A DNA stretch of 64,000 nt from Microbacterium yannicii PS01. GTDB lineage: Bacteria; Actinomycetota; Actinomycetes; Actinomycetales; Microbacteriaceae. The stretch is from positions 1-64,000 of the forward strand of contig NZ_CAJF01000010.1 of the NCBI RefSeq assembly GCF_000304335.1, given 5' to 3'. Of the stretch, positions 36,299 to 46,230 are shown piece by piece (the stretch's first letter is position 1; the number at the start of each line of letters is the position of its first letter). Position numbers and translations under genes: made by a program. Below the pieces are notes generated by a model. That model was not told the DNA's origin. It made no database searches and saw only the letters and a list, made by a program, of their open reading frames with translations.

Positions 36299-36850
36299 TC
36301 AGGCCATCAGGCAGCCGCGCACGGCGACGTCGACGCTCGTCCGCACGGGCGCGCGCGGGTCGACGCTCAGACGGTGCAGGATGATGCCGTCGCCGAATGC
36401 CATGAACGCGTGCAGCGCAACGTCCGGGTGCGCGGCGCCGAGCGTGACGAGCAGGCTCCTGGCCCAGGCCGCGATGCCTTCGCGCTGCGCGCGGAGCGGC
36501 GCGAAGAGCTCCGGGTCGGAGGCCGCCTCCAGAAAGAGGGCATACCGGGCCCGGGTCCTCACGGCGTGCGGTCCGGTGAGCAGCTCGATCACGGAGCTGA
36601 AGACATCGATGAAGCCGTCGAGGTCGTCGAATCGCCGTTCGAGAACGCCACCGAGGTCGCGGGTCTCATGTTCGGCGATCCATGACGACACGCCTGCTGT
36701 CAGTGCGGCGCGTGTGCGGAAGTGATTCGATGTCGAGCCGCGAGGGAGGCCGGCTTCGGCATCCACCCGTACATGCGTCAGCGCGCGGATGCCCTGCGTC
36801 CCCACCAGCTGGACCGCCGCGTCGAGGGCTCGTTCCCGGGTGCTCGTCAT
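36299..36850 (-). CDS. TetR-family transcriptional regulator
   Basis: The 183-residue repressor has an N-terminal TetR helix-turn-helix (RERALDAAVQLVGTQGIRALTHVRVDAEAGLPRGSTSNHF in parts) with the typical second helix replaced by VRVDAEAGLPRGSTSNHFRT, and a C-terminal ligand/dimer domain. It diverges from an epoxide-hydrolase-like gene, and two palindromes between the genes are its likely operators. The ATG is at 36850. Confidence 0.9.
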   Translation of the reverse strand: MTSTRERALDAAVQLVGTQGIRALTHVRVDAEAGLPRGSTSNHFRTRAALTAGVSSWIAEHETRDLGGVLERRFDDLDGFIDVFSSVIELLTGPHAVRTRARYALFLEAASDPELFAPLRAQREGIAAWARSLLVTLGAAHPDVALHAFMAFGDGIILHRLSVDPRAPVRTSVDVAVRGCLMA

Positions 36851-36875
36851 CTTCCCGACCCTAGATCTCCGCTGA

Positions 36876-36913
36876 TACTACGAATGTAGTGACACGCTAC
36901 TACGAACGTAGTA
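36876..36913. promoter_or_regulatory. tandem palindromic operators for the TetR regulator
   Basis: Two related palindromes, ACTAC-GAAT-GTAGT (36877-36890) and TACTAC-GAAC-GTAGTA (36898-36913), have centres about 22 bp apart, two helical turns. They lie in the divergent tetR/hydrolase interval, and the second occupies the spacer of the hydrolase promoter. Confidence 0.75.
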
Positions 36914-36917
36914 TTCT
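36889..36917 (+). promoter_or_regulatory. predicted leaderless promoter of the hydrolase gene
   Basis: GTGACA (36889-36894) and TATTCT (36912-36917) are separated by 17 bp. Transcription would begin at or next to the ATG at 36924, giving a leaderless mRNA; no ribosome site precedes the ATG. An operator palindrome fills the spacer. Confidence 0.6.
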
Positions 36918-36923
36918 CGTGTC

Positions 36924-37802
36924 ATGACCGACATCACCGGCATCCGCTCGCGGACGGTCACCGCCAACGGACTGCGCATGCATGTGACCCGGGCCGGTTC
37001 GGGAGCGCCGGTGCTGATGCTTCACGGCTTCCCGGAGAGTTCTCGGGAATGGGCGAAGGTCATGCGCTTGCTGTCCGACCGAGCTCATCTGATCGCGCCC
37101 GACCTCCGCGGAGCGGGTGACACCGAAGCGCCCGACTCCGGATACGACTCGGCCACCGTCGTCGGCGACATCATCGCGCTCCTGGATGAACTGCAACTCG
37201 ATCGCGTCGACGTGGTGGCCCATGACTGGGGCGCCCTCGTCGGCTTCGACCTCTGTCTGGATCACCCCGACCGCGTCCGCCGGTACGTTTCGATCGCGGT
37301 GCCGGCGCCGTACCTGCGGATGAATCGGGCGCTCGCCATCGGCCTGCTCAGGGCCATGCCCCACCTGTGGTTCCAGTGGGTCGTCGCTGCGCCCGGCCTC
37401 GGGCCGCGCCTCCTTTCTCGAGGGCGCCAGCGGCTGGCACATTTCATCATCCATGCCTACGAGGTCTCGCCGAAGGACGATGCCGACGTGGCGGCCTACC
37501 TCTCCGCGCTTCGCGAGCCCGCTCGTGCACGGGCGGCGTCGAGGCTCTACCGCGCCCTCATCCTCCCCGGTTTCATGAAGGTGGTGAGAGGCGCGTACAA
37601 GGGGCGCGTCCTCCGCACTCCCACGCTCGTTCTCTTCGGAGCAGACGATGCGCTGCTGCCGAGGGACGCGCTCGAGGTCAGCCGCGAGGACGCGCCGAAT
37701 ACGACGGTGGGATTCGTTCCCGGTGGAGCGCATTACCTCGTCGACGACAATCCGGACGAGGTCGCCCGACGCATCGCGGAATTCCTCTTCACCGAGGCGT
37801 GA
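36924..37802 (+). CDS. epoxide-hydrolase-like alpha/beta hydrolase
   Basis: A 292-residue alpha/beta hydrolase with the oxyanion motif HGFPESS (34-40), nucleophile Asp101 in AHDWGALVG, acid in LFGADDALL and catalytic His near 270 in GGAHYLVDD. An Asp nucleophile in HDWG with an HGFPE loop points to an epoxide hydrolase or haloalkane dehalogenase-like enzyme rather than an esterase. Divergent TetR and operator palindromes suggest induction by a small hydrophobic substrate or its precursor. Confidence 0.88.
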   Translation: MTDITGIRSRTVTANGLRMHVTRAGSGAPVLMLHGFPESSREWAKVMRLLSDRAHLIAPDLRGAGDTEAPDSGYDSATVVGDIIALLDELQLDRVDVVAHDWGALVGFDLCLDHPDRVRRYVSIAVPAPYLRMNRALAIGLLRAMPHLWFQWVVAAPGLGPRLLSRGRQRLAHFIIHAYEVSPKDDADVAAYLSALREPARARAASRLYRALILPGFMKVVRGAYKGRVLRTPTLVLFGADDALLPRDALEVSREDAPNTTVGFVPGGAHYLVDDNPDEVARRIAEFLFTEA

Positions 37803-37860
37803 TCCGGCTCGGCGTCACGCATCCCGCCGACCAGTCGTTCGTGCTCCGTCGCCCCGGCGG

Positions 37861-39078
37861 TCAGGCTCTCGCCGGGCCGAGCGACGACGTCTCGACCGTG
37901 AACCGGTGCTGTCGCAGGCGTTCGGCGAGCGCGTCGCCCATGGCCACCATCGGTGTGAGCACGCCCGCGCGCTCGGGAAGATCGTCGAACGCCAGGCTCA
38001 AGGCGGACTGCCCGAGCATCACGGCGGTGCCGCGGTAACCCGGGTCGTAGGGCGCCGCGAACCGGGTGCGCACCGGCGCCCCGGTCACTGGATACACATC
38101 GACGTCGATCGCGAATCGACCGGCGTTCATCGTCTTCTCCGAGGGCCCTTCGCCCGGCGCAGGCAGAGCACGATCGAGGAGCGCCCGAGTCGGAGGGAAC
38201 AGCAGCCCGGCGACGAGCGCGTCACTCGCCGTCGCGACGCCGGCGGCCTGAAGTCTGCCCCGCAGGCCGCTCTTCGTGTCGACCACCTCGCGGTACCGCA
38301 TCAGCTGTCCGTAGCTCCAGCCGGTGAGAAAGCTCGACCGCTGCACGATCTGCTGGTTGTATCCGGCCATGACGAAAGGCGCCTGCCACCTGCCGCTGCT
38401 GTCTTGACGAAGTCCCCGCGGTCGGCTGCTGCGCGGGAGCCGCACAGAAGGTCCGCCGGTGAGCGAGAAGGGGTCTGCCATCGTCTTTCGCAAGGAGGGG
38501 TCCGACTGAGCCGCCGCGAGCTGCTGCCGCAGGGAGTCGACCGTCCCCCCGCTGATCCCGCCGCGGAGCGAGCGCACCTGCACCGTCGCCTCCACGAGTG
38601 GCACTGCTCCCGCTGCGGCATGGGCGAGGCCCACGCCCAGGTCCGATGGCACGGAGTCGAACCCGCACGAGTGGACGATACGGGCACCGGTGCCCTGGGC
38701 GAGCTCGTGTGCGCGCTCGATGCTGCGCGCGACGAAGACGCTCTCGCCCGAGAGGTCGGCGTACGACGTCCCGGCTGCGGCACACGCCTCGACGACAGGG
38801 AGGCCGTGACGGAGATAGGGGCCGACCGTCGTGGCGACGACGGCGGTCGATTCGGCGAGGCGGCGGACAGCGCCGCCGTCTGTCACGTCCACCTCGACGG
38901 TGGGCCAGGCGACCCCCAGGTGGTTCCGCAGCTGCTCCAGGCGCTCGGTGGAGCGCCCTGCGATCGCGATGCGTGCACCGTCCGGTGCCGCGTCGGCCAT
39001 ATGTTCGGCGGTCAGGCGACCGACGAAGCCGGTCGCCCCGAGGAGTACGACGTCGAAGGTCCTGTCGGAGGGTGCCAT
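37861..39078 (-). CDS. saccharopine-dehydrogenase-family / trans-acting enoyl reductase-like protein
   Basis: From ATG 39078 the protein has 405 residues. It opens with a Rossmann loop GATGFVG (14-20) and GRSTERLEQL, then YADLSGESVFVARSIERAHE and HSCGFDSVPSDLGVG, which are signatures of the saccharopine dehydrogenase C-like family including mycobacterial trans-acting enoyl reductases of lipid synthesis. No polyketide synthase is present, so its substrate is open. It faces the hydrolase gene convergently with 58 nt between stops. Confidence 0.88.
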   Translation of the reverse strand: MAPSDRTFDVVLLGATGFVGRLTAEHMADAAPDGARIAIAGRSTERLEQLRNHLGVAWPTVEVDVTDGGAVRRLAESTAVVATTVGPYLRHGLPVVEACAAAGTSYADLSGESVFVARSIERAHELAQGTGARIVHSCGFDSVPSDLGVGLAHAAAGAVPLVEATVQVRSLRGGISGGTVDSLRQQLAAAQSDPSLRKTMADPFSLTGGPSVRLPRSSRPRGLRQDSSGRWQAPFVMAGYNQQIVQRSSFLTGWSYGQLMRYREVVDTKSGLRGRLQAAGVATASDALVAGLLFPPTRALLDRALPAPGEGPSEKTMNAGRFAIDVDVYPVTGAPVRTRFAAPYDPGYRGTAVMLGQSALSLAFDDLPERAGVLTPMVAMGDALAERLRQHRFTVETSSLGPARA

Positions 39079-39125
39079 GAGCGCGAGCCTACGCACGCAC
39101 CGCCCGTCCGACCCGGGGCTTGACG

Positions 39126-40793
39126 TCAGGCCGCGAGCGAGTGGGCGTCGAGGATCGTGTAGGCGTAACCCTGTTCGGCGAGGAAGCGCTGCCGGTTCTG
39201 CGCGAAGTCCTGGTCGACCGTGTCGCGCGCGATGAGGGTGTAGAAGCTGGCGGTGTTGCCCGACTTCTTCGGGCGCAGCAGGCGTCCGAGCCGCTGGGCT
39301 TCCTCCTGGCGCGAACCGAACGATCCCGACACCTGGATGGCGACGGATGCCTCGGGCAGGTCGATCGAGAAGTTCGCGACCTTCGACACCACGAGCACCG
39401 AGATCTCGCCCACGCGGAACGCCTGGTAGAGCTCCTCGCGCTCGTCGACCGGGGTCTGGCCGGTGATCTTCGGTGCGTTCAGCGCATCGGCGAGCACGTC
39501 GATCTGGTCGAGGTACTGGCCGATGATGAGGATGCGCTCGCCCTCGTGCCGCTCGACCAGCTGCCGCACGACGCCGATCTTCGCGGGCGCCGTGGCGGCG
39601 AGCCGGTAGCGCTCGTCGTCGGCGGCCGCCGCGTACTCGAGCCGATCGCCGGCGGGAAGATCCACCCGCACCTCGTAGCAGACGGCGGGGGAGATGAAGC
39701 CCTGCGCTTCGATCTCCTTCCACGGCGCGTCGAACCGCTTGGGACCGATCAGGCTGAACACGTCGCCCTCGCGACCGTCCTCGCGTACGAGGGTCGCCGT
39801 GAGCCCGAGGCGCCGGCGGGCCTGCAGGTCGGCGGTGAGCTTGAAGACCGGCGCGGGCAGCAGGTGGACCTCGTCGTAGACGATCAGTCCCCAGTCGAGG
39901 GCGTCCAGCAGCGCGAGGTGGGCGTACTCGCCTTTTCGCTTCGCGGTGAGGATCTGGTACGTCGCGATGGTGACCGGCTTGATCTCCTTGGCCTGACCGG
40001 AGTACTCGCCGATCTCCTCGGGAGTCAGCGACGTGCGGCGCAGCAGCTCGTCGCGCCACTGCCGCGCGCTCACGGTGTTGGTCACGAGGATGAGTGTCGT
40101 GGTCTTCGTCTCGGCCATGGCGGCCGCGCCCACGAGCGTCTTGCCGGCGCCGCACGGCAGTACCACGACGCCCGAGCCGCCCTCGGTGAAGATGTCGACG
40201 GCCTGTCGCTGGTAGGGGCGCAGCGTCCACTCCGCACCCTCGCCCTCTTCGGCGAGGTCGATGGGGTGGGGGGTGCCGGGCGTGTAGCCGGCGAGGTCTT
40301 CGGCGGGCCAGCCGATCTTCAGCAGCTCCTGCTTGATCTGACCGCGCGCCCACGCATCGATGACGTACGTGTCAGGGGAGGGGTGGCCGATGAGGAGTGG
40401 CTGGATCCGCTTGTTCTTCGACACCTCGGCCAGCACCGCGGCATCCGTCGACCGCAGGATCAGCTCGCCCTCTCCGCCGTCCTCGACGCGGTTGCGATCG
40501 ATGACGAGCCGCCCGTAGCGGCCGACGGTCTCGGCGATGTCGATGGAGACCGAGGGCGGCACCGGAAAACGCGACCAGCGCTCAAGGGTGGCGAGCATGT
40601 CGGCGGCGTCGTGCCCGGCGGCGCGGGCGTTCCAGAGACCGAGCCGCGTGACGCGGTAGGTGTGGATGTGCTCGGGAGCACGTTCCAGCTCGGCGAAGAT
40701 CGCCAGCTCGTGCCGCGCGCTCTCCGCGTCGGGGTGCGCGACTTCGAGCAGCACAGTGCGATCGCTCTGAACGATGAGGGGGCCGTCAGCCAT
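39126..40793 (-). CDS. XPB-type DNA helicase
   Basis: A 555-residue superfamily-2 helicase of the bacterial XPB type. After an N-terminal helicase-associated region (about 1-185) come RPYQRQAVDIF, Walker A LPCGAGKTLVG (Lys218), Walker B DEVH at about 307-310, LGLTATLVREDGREGD, and C-terminal motifs VSGSFGSRQEEAQRLGRLLRPK. XPB proteins unwind DNA 3'-5'; in mycobacteria the homologue is a DNA-dependent ATPase with a presumed repair role. ATG 40793 is chosen at the start of the conserved part (MADGPLIVQSD). The upstream gene encodes its usual partner. Confidence 0.93.
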   Translation of the reverse strand: MADGPLIVQSDRTVLLEVAHPDAESARHELAIFAELERAPEHIHTYRVTRLGLWNARAAGHDAADMLATLERWSRFPVPPSVSIDIAETVGRYGRLVIDRNRVEDGGEGELILRSTDAAVLAEVSKNKRIQPLLIGHPSPDTYVIDAWARGQIKQELLKIGWPAEDLAGYTPGTPHPIDLAEEGEGAEWTLRPYQRQAVDIFTEGGSGVVVLPCGAGKTLVGAAAMAETKTTTLILVTNTVSARQWRDELLRRTSLTPEEIGEYSGQAKEIKPVTIATYQILTAKRKGEYAHLALLDALDWGLIVYDEVHLLPAPVFKLTADLQARRRLGLTATLVREDGREGDVFSLIGPKRFDAPWKEIEAQGFISPAVCYEVRVDLPAGDRLEYAAAADDERYRLAATAPAKIGVVRQLVERHEGERILIIGQYLDQIDVLADALNAPKITGQTPVDEREELYQAFRVGEISVLVVSKVANFSIDLPEASVAIQVSGSFGSRQEEAQRLGRLLRPKKSGNTASFYTLIARDTVDQDFAQNRQRFLAEQGYAYTILDAHSLAA

Positions 40794-40867
40794 AACGGGC
40801 AATTCTACCGGGGCTCGAAGGCGGCCGGATCGTGCCGGTGGCAATCCGCCGATCGCAGCGCCGCTTC

Positions 40868-42583
40868 TTACAGCGCGCGCACGCTCACGATGCTCGACAC
40901 GGGAAGAGTGCGTTCGATGTCGGCGGCGCGGTCGCGACCCCGCAGCCTGCCACCGCCGAGCCCGGCGGCCTCGAGGGTCAACGCGCGCTCCGAGCCGTCC
41001 GGCATTCGCACGACGACCTGGATCTCGGCCCGCGCACGGACCGCCTGCTCGAGCTCGCGCTCGAGCCACCCCGCCTCGCCGTCGGTGCCGTGACCGCCGC
41101 GGAGAGTCGCGATCAGTCGCGCGTACGTCTGTGCGGGTGCGCCGGTGGCGGCGGTCGGCGCGAGGGTCACCCGCCGATGAACCGACTCGGCGGCGCCCGA
41201 GTCGTCGACCGCCACGACGGGGTAGCGCGCGTCGGCCAGGGTCCAGTAGACGGCGTCGCGGGCGACTCGCGACGTCAGCCCTCCCTCGGCGGGAAGCAGA
41301 CCGAGCGGGCGAAGCGACTGGTCGACGGCGATCGTCTCGAGCAGGGAGGGATCGGGGCTCTCGACAAGGGTGCGGCCGGCGGCTTCATCGGCGCGTACGC
41401 GCACCAGGCCGTGGCGGGCGGCCGTGCTCTCGATCAGGTACTGAAGAGGCTGCGGGATGCCGGTGAGCGAGAGTCCTGCGAGGAACTCGCGCACCGAGTC
41501 CGCCGTCTCGCCTTCGGTCATGCCCGCGCCCAGCGACGCCGCGGTGAATCGGTACGTCGAGGCTTGGGCGCGCGATTCCCGGAGGGCGATCGAGCGGAGC
41601 CGCAGGTCGAGGGAGGGTGCCAGCGGTCCCGGGGCGATCGCGGTGAGGTCGGCCTGCAGGTAGACGCGGTCGATCTCGGCGGGCAGGTGCTCGGCGATCG
41701 CCGCGGCATCGGCCGGAGCGCCCGAGCGGAGGGACGCCGTCCACGGGAACTCCTCGCCGCCCTGGCCGATCAGACCCCAGCGCGCCGCGATCCGCCGCAG
41801 CCCGGCAGCACGATCCGGCCAGTCGGGGTCGAGAGGATAGGCGTCCGGCCACACGACCGACGGGATGATGCCGCCCTCGGGGGTGCGCAGTCCAGGGGGC
41901 AGGTGCGAGCGGAAGCCATCGGCGATCTGCGCCCACCGCTGCGGGGTCGGCGTCTGGAGCCACTCCTGGCCGGCGTCGGTCACCGCCCACTCGCGATCGC
42001 GGGCGTCTGCCAGACGCGCGGCCTCGGCCGAGGCGAGCAGATCGTCGAGGTCTTCCGGCGCCGCGATGGCCCCGGCATCCGTCAATCGCCGACGATCGGC
42101 GGCGCTCACGGTTCCCGATCCGGTGCGGCCGAGGGGCGCGTGCAGGCAGGCGAGCAGGACGTCGGCTAAGGAGCCGGCCGTGTTGAACGCCCGCTCGGCG
42201 GCCGCAGCGACCGCCTGGGGGTCGGCGGGTGCGTGCTCGTGCGGATGGTCCGCCGGCACGAACGCCTCCGGCCTCGCCGCTGCGGCCGCATCGAGACGCT
42301 CGCGGACTGCTCCGAACGGACGGCCGGAGTCGTCGACCAAGGCGAGCTGTGCCGCGGTGCCGTCGGGAGCGGCGGCGCCTGTCGCGAGTGCGATCAGTTC
42401 CCCCCGCGCGAGGCGGGTGAGGGCCCGGTCCACCGATGACGGCTCGAGCAGCCCTTCAGCGGCGTCGAAGAGGTCGTGCCACCCGCTGGAAGCCGACACC
42501 CCTCGGGAGGCCAGCGCGGCTGCGAGCGCGACGTCGTCGCGAGCTGCGAGCCACGTCGCGAGAGCGCGCGCGTCGGAGGCCAA
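40868..42583 (-). CDS. helicase-associated-domain protein, XPB partner
   Basis: A 571-residue protein with no helicase motifs. It has an Ala-rich helical N-terminal half with winged-helix-like stretches and, in the C-terminal third, the helicase XPB/Ssl2 N-terminal-like domain (DLTAIAPGPLAPSL, TYRFTAASL, YLIESTAARHG, RTLVESPDPSLL). It almost always precedes the XPB gene in actinobacteria and presumably forms a complex with it. The start is a TTG at 42583, 5 nt after the upstream gene's stop. Confidence 0.85.
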   Translation of the reverse strand: MASDARALATWLAARDDVALAAALASRGVSASSGWHDLFDAAEGLLEPSSVDRALTRLARGELIALATGAAAPDGTAAQLALVDDSGRPFGAVRERLDAAAAARPEAFVPADHPHEHAPADPQAVAAAAERAFNTAGSLADVLLACLHAPLGRTGSGTVSAADRRRLTDAGAIAAPEDLDDLLASAEAARLADARDREWAVTDAGQEWLQTPTPQRWAQIADGFRSHLPPGLRTPEGGIIPSVVWPDAYPLDPDWPDRAAGLRRIAARWGLIGQGGEEFPWTASLRSGAPADAAAIAEHLPAEIDRVYLQADLTAIAPGPLAPSLDLRLRSIALRESRAQASTYRFTAASLGAGMTEGETADSVREFLAGLSLTGIPQPLQYLIESTAARHGLVRVRADEAAGRTLVESPDPSLLETIAVDQSLRPLGLLPAEGGLTSRVARDAVYWTLADARYPVVAVDDSGAAESVHRRVTLAPTAATGAPAQTYARLIATLRGGHGTDGEAGWLERELEQAVRARAEIQVVVRMPDGSERALTLEAAGLGGGRLRGRDRAADIERTLPVSSIVSVRAL

Positions 42584-42587
42584 CCGG

Positions 42588-42854
42588 TCAGCCCCCTCGG
42601 TTCGCCCGCGCCCTTCGCACGAAGCTCATGATGAGAACGGCCAGGAGCAGCGCGAACGCCACGATCGGCGCGATGTACACCAGGACGCCGACGAGGGGCC
42701 AGATGCCGGATCTCATGTCCGCGTCCGCGGCAGAGGCGATCATGATCGCGAAGAAGCTCACGATCGAGAGCACGAGCAGGCCGAGCGACATGAACGCAAG
42801 AATGCGGTCGATGCGGCGGACGGGAAGGTCCTCGCCGGGAGACTTGGTGCTCAT
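42588..42854 (-). CDS. small two-helix membrane protein
   Basis: From ATG 42854 this is an 88-residue protein with two hydrophobic helices (about 21-42 and 52-77) and a basic C-terminus (RRARANRGG), hence both ends likely cytoplasmic. It is 4-5 nt upstream of the XPB-partner gene and should be cotranscribed. No motif suggests a function. Confidence 0.75.
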   Translation of the reverse strand: MSTKSPGEDLPVRRIDRILAFMSLGLLVLSIVSFFAIMIASAADADMRSGIWPLVGVLVYIAPIVAFALLLAVLIMSFVRRARANRGG

Positions 42855-43042
42855 CGGGCTCAGCCTACCGGCTGAGTGCTCCCTCTCGAACGGGCGCGCG
42901 GCGAGGCGAGACGCCGCGTGCGACTTCATGGGCCGGTGCCGGATGCCGAGCCGGTAGGCTGGAGGAGTGGGAATCACCCACGTTCGTCATGCAGTTTTTC
43001 CGCCCGCGCCCGTTCGCGAGCGCCGTCATCAGCGAGGTTCGG

Positions 43043-43426
43043 ATGCCCACCGGCAAGGTCAGGTTCTACGACGAGGAGAAGGGGTTCGGCTTCATCGCGT
43101 CCGATGACGGCCAGGACGTCTTCCTGCACGCCACCGCCCTTCCCGCCGGCACACCTGCGCCCAAGCCGGGTGCACGGCTCGAGTTCGGCGTCGCAGACGG
43201 CAAGCGCGGCCCGCAGGCTCTCTCGGTGCGTGTGCTCGAGGCGCCGGTGAGCCTGGCGAAGAAGTCGCGCAAGCCCGCCGACGACATGGCGATCATCATC
43301 GAGGACCTCGTCAAGCTGCTCGACAGCATCGGCGGAGACCTGCGCCGTGGCCGGTACCCGAGTGGCGCTCACGCCAAGAAGGTCTCGGCCGTTCTGCGCA
43401 AGGTGGCCGATGAGCTCGACGCCTGA
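43043..43426 (+). CDS. cold-shock domain protein with helical C-terminal extension
   Basis: The 127-residue protein starts with a CSD (PTGKVRFYDEEKGFGFIASDDG, RNP2-like VFLHATAL) and continues after residue 66 with an alpha-helical tail (DDMAIIIEDLVKLLDSIGGDLRRGRYP). The tail makes it different from the 66-residue CspA at 31.2 kb. ATG 43043 follows GCGAGG; an in-frame ATG at 42989 is less likely. Its end overlaps the DUF3027 gene by 17 nt, a pairing common in Microbacteriaceae. Confidence 0.9.
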   Translation: MPTGKVRFYDEEKGFGFIASDDGQDVFLHATALPAGTPAPKPGARLEFGVADGKRGPQALSVRVLEAPVSLAKKSRKPADDMAIIIEDLVKLLDSIGGDLRRGRYPSGAHAKKVSAVLRKVADELDA

Positions 43427-44492
43427 GCCGGCCGAGAGTGCCGCCGACGCCGCTCCCGCCGAGTTCGAAGCTCCTGATTTCGGAGCCGCTGATCTGAGCG
43501 CCTCGGACTCCGAGCCGACGGTGACGGATGCCGCGGCTGCCGCCGATTCCACGCCCGAGACGCCTCGAGCGGAGTCTGACGCCGAGCCCGAGGCGACGGA
43601 TTCCGCCGCTTCCGCAGACGCCGGCTCGATCGAGACCGACGCCGACGCCGACCCCGAGGCATCCGCGGCTCCTGATGAGACCGACGTGATCGACGAAGAC
43701 TTTGTCGAGGCGACTCCGGTCGAGCCCGACCCGGCTCTGCTGGAGTCGCGCGACCTCGCCCTCGCGGCGCTGCACGAGATCACCCCCACGTGGACGGTCG
43801 GTGATCCCGCCGACTACCGCGTCGAGCGCGACGGCGTCGTGTCGCTGCGCTTCGCGAACCGCCTGCCCGGCTACCCGGGCTGGCTCTGGACGGTCAGCCT
43901 CGCTCGCGTCGAGGGCGCCGAGCCGACCGTGCTCGAAGTCGAGCTGCTTCCCGCAGACGGCGCGCTGCTCGCGCCGGACTGGGTGCCGTGGGCAGAGCGC
44001 CTCGCCGACTATCACGCGGCGCAGGCGGCGCTCGCCGAAGCGGCGCACTTGGCCGGCGAAGAGGCGGCCGACCAGGACGTCGACGACGAGGACGATGAGG
44101 ATCTCGACGACGTCGACGACCTCGACGCCGCGGACTTCGACCAGGACGGGTCGCGCATCCTGCACGCTGGCGATGTCGACGGTGTCGACATCGACGAGCT
44201 CGCCGATGACGACGCGGAGGACGACTTCGACGACTCGGACGTCGACGACTCCGACGAGGACGACTCCGACGATGACTCTGATGACGATTCCGACGACGAG
44301 GACTTCGACGACGACGACGATTCCGACGACGAGGACTCCGACGACGACGATTCGGACGACGAGGACGACGAGGACTCCGACGACGAGGACGACGAGGACT
44401 CCGAAGACGGCGGCTCGGATGAGGACGACGACGACCGCGATGAGGACGATGACGACTCGGACGATGACGACGAGGACCGTTCGGGCGCCTAG
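43410..44492 (+). CDS. DUF3027 protein with extreme Asp-rich tail
   Basis: The 360-residue product has an acidic, Ala-rich leader, a DUF3027 core (about 105-215: RDLALAALHEITPTWTVG, RVERDGVVSLRFANRLPGYPGWLW, PDWVPWAERL) and a C-terminal tail of about 130 residues dominated by Asp, Glu and Ser from about 44070 on. DUF3027 has no defined biochemical role; in related organisms it pairs with a cold-shock protein. The tail is simple-sequence and may expand or contract. ATG 43410 is preceded by AAGGTGG. Confidence 0.87.
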   Translation: MSSTPEPAESAADAAPAEFEAPDFGAADLSASDSEPTVTDAAAAADSTPETPRAESDAEPEATDSAASADAGSIETDADADPEASAAPDETDVIDEDFVEATPVEPDPALLESRDLALAALHEITPTWTVGDPADYRVERDGVVSLRFANRLPGYPGWLWTVSLARVEGAEPTVLEVELLPADGALLAPDWVPWAERLADYHAAQAALAEAAHLAGEEAADQDVDDEDDEDLDDVDDLDAADFDQDGSRILHAGDVDGVDIDELADDDAEDDFDDSDVDDSDEDDSDDDSDDDSDDEDFDDDDDSDDEDSDDDDSDDEDDEDSDDEDDEDSEDGGSDEDDDDRDEDDDDSDDDDEDRSGA

Positions 44493-44671
44493 TTCATGAC
44501 TTCTCGCCAGGGCGGACCGGCATCGAGTCGCGCTCTACATCGCTCTCGCGCCATCTGACCTCGACGGGACCGAGGCAGGCCGTAACCCGCTGCGACGAGG
44601 ATCACTCTGTGTGTGAGCCGCTCGCTGATGGCGCCGGTGCCCTCGCCCTTGCGTGAGCGCCGGCGTGCCTC

Positions 44672-45811
<1,140 letters not shown>

Positions 45812-45913
45812 CTAGAGAGCGGGCGTGGCCACCCTTCGCGCGTGACGTGCCGTGACGCCCGGCATCCGCTCTCGTCCTCTCTTCGGTGCCGGCGGCTCGG
45901 TGGGCGTGCCCGT

Positions 45914-45985
45914 CAACAGGTCAACCGGCGCTCCGCAGGAGGGATATGCGCGCGAACCTCCTGCGAAAGGCTGGTGGACCTGTTG
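45914..45985 (+). repeat. 72-nt double-stem palindromic repeat, copy A
   Basis: Outer 13-nt arms (CAACAGGTCAACC and GGTGGACCTGTTG, one mismatch) surround inner 7-nt arms CAGGAGG and CCTCCTG in a fixed 13-9-7-14-7-9-13 layout. It lies in the 428-nt gene-free interval 45803-46230, which otherwise holds copy B and no recognisable gene. Confidence 0.85.
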
Positions 45986-46062
45986 CCGCGCGGACGGGGG
46001 AGCGAACAGGCGGTCTCCGCTGTCGCCATCCGTTTCCCCTCATCCACACCCCGCCCGCCCTT

Positions 46063-46134
46063 CAACAGGTCAACCGGGGTTCGACAGGAGGAATGTGCGC
46101 GCGAACCTCCTGCGGAAGGCTGGTTGACCTGTCG
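46063..46134 (+). repeat. 72-nt double-stem palindromic repeat, copy B
   Basis: The same layout as copy A, with nearly perfect outer arms (CAACAGGTCAACC, GGTTGACCTGTCG) and identical inner arms CAGGAGG/CCTCCTG. It ends about 97 nt before the GTG of the DUF559 gene and is in the same orientation as A. Confidence 0.88.
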
Positions 46135-46230
46135 GGCGCAGGTTCCTCTACAGCCGCTACGCCACGCGCGTTGTCCACCGATAAGGGTTCCGCGGTCCGG
46201 CACAGCCCGCGCGCATCCCACGATTGCTGC

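Noticed and set aside
43702-44499. Thr/Arg-rich ORF overlapping the DUF3027 gene
   Set aside because: It is the frame-shifted reading of Asp-rich codons (ACG/ACT from GACGAC...).
45886-46230. N-terminal extension of the DUF559 gene through the palindromic repeats
   Set aside because: The frame is open but its peptide is just translated repeat sequence; the domain-like sequence starts after 46231.
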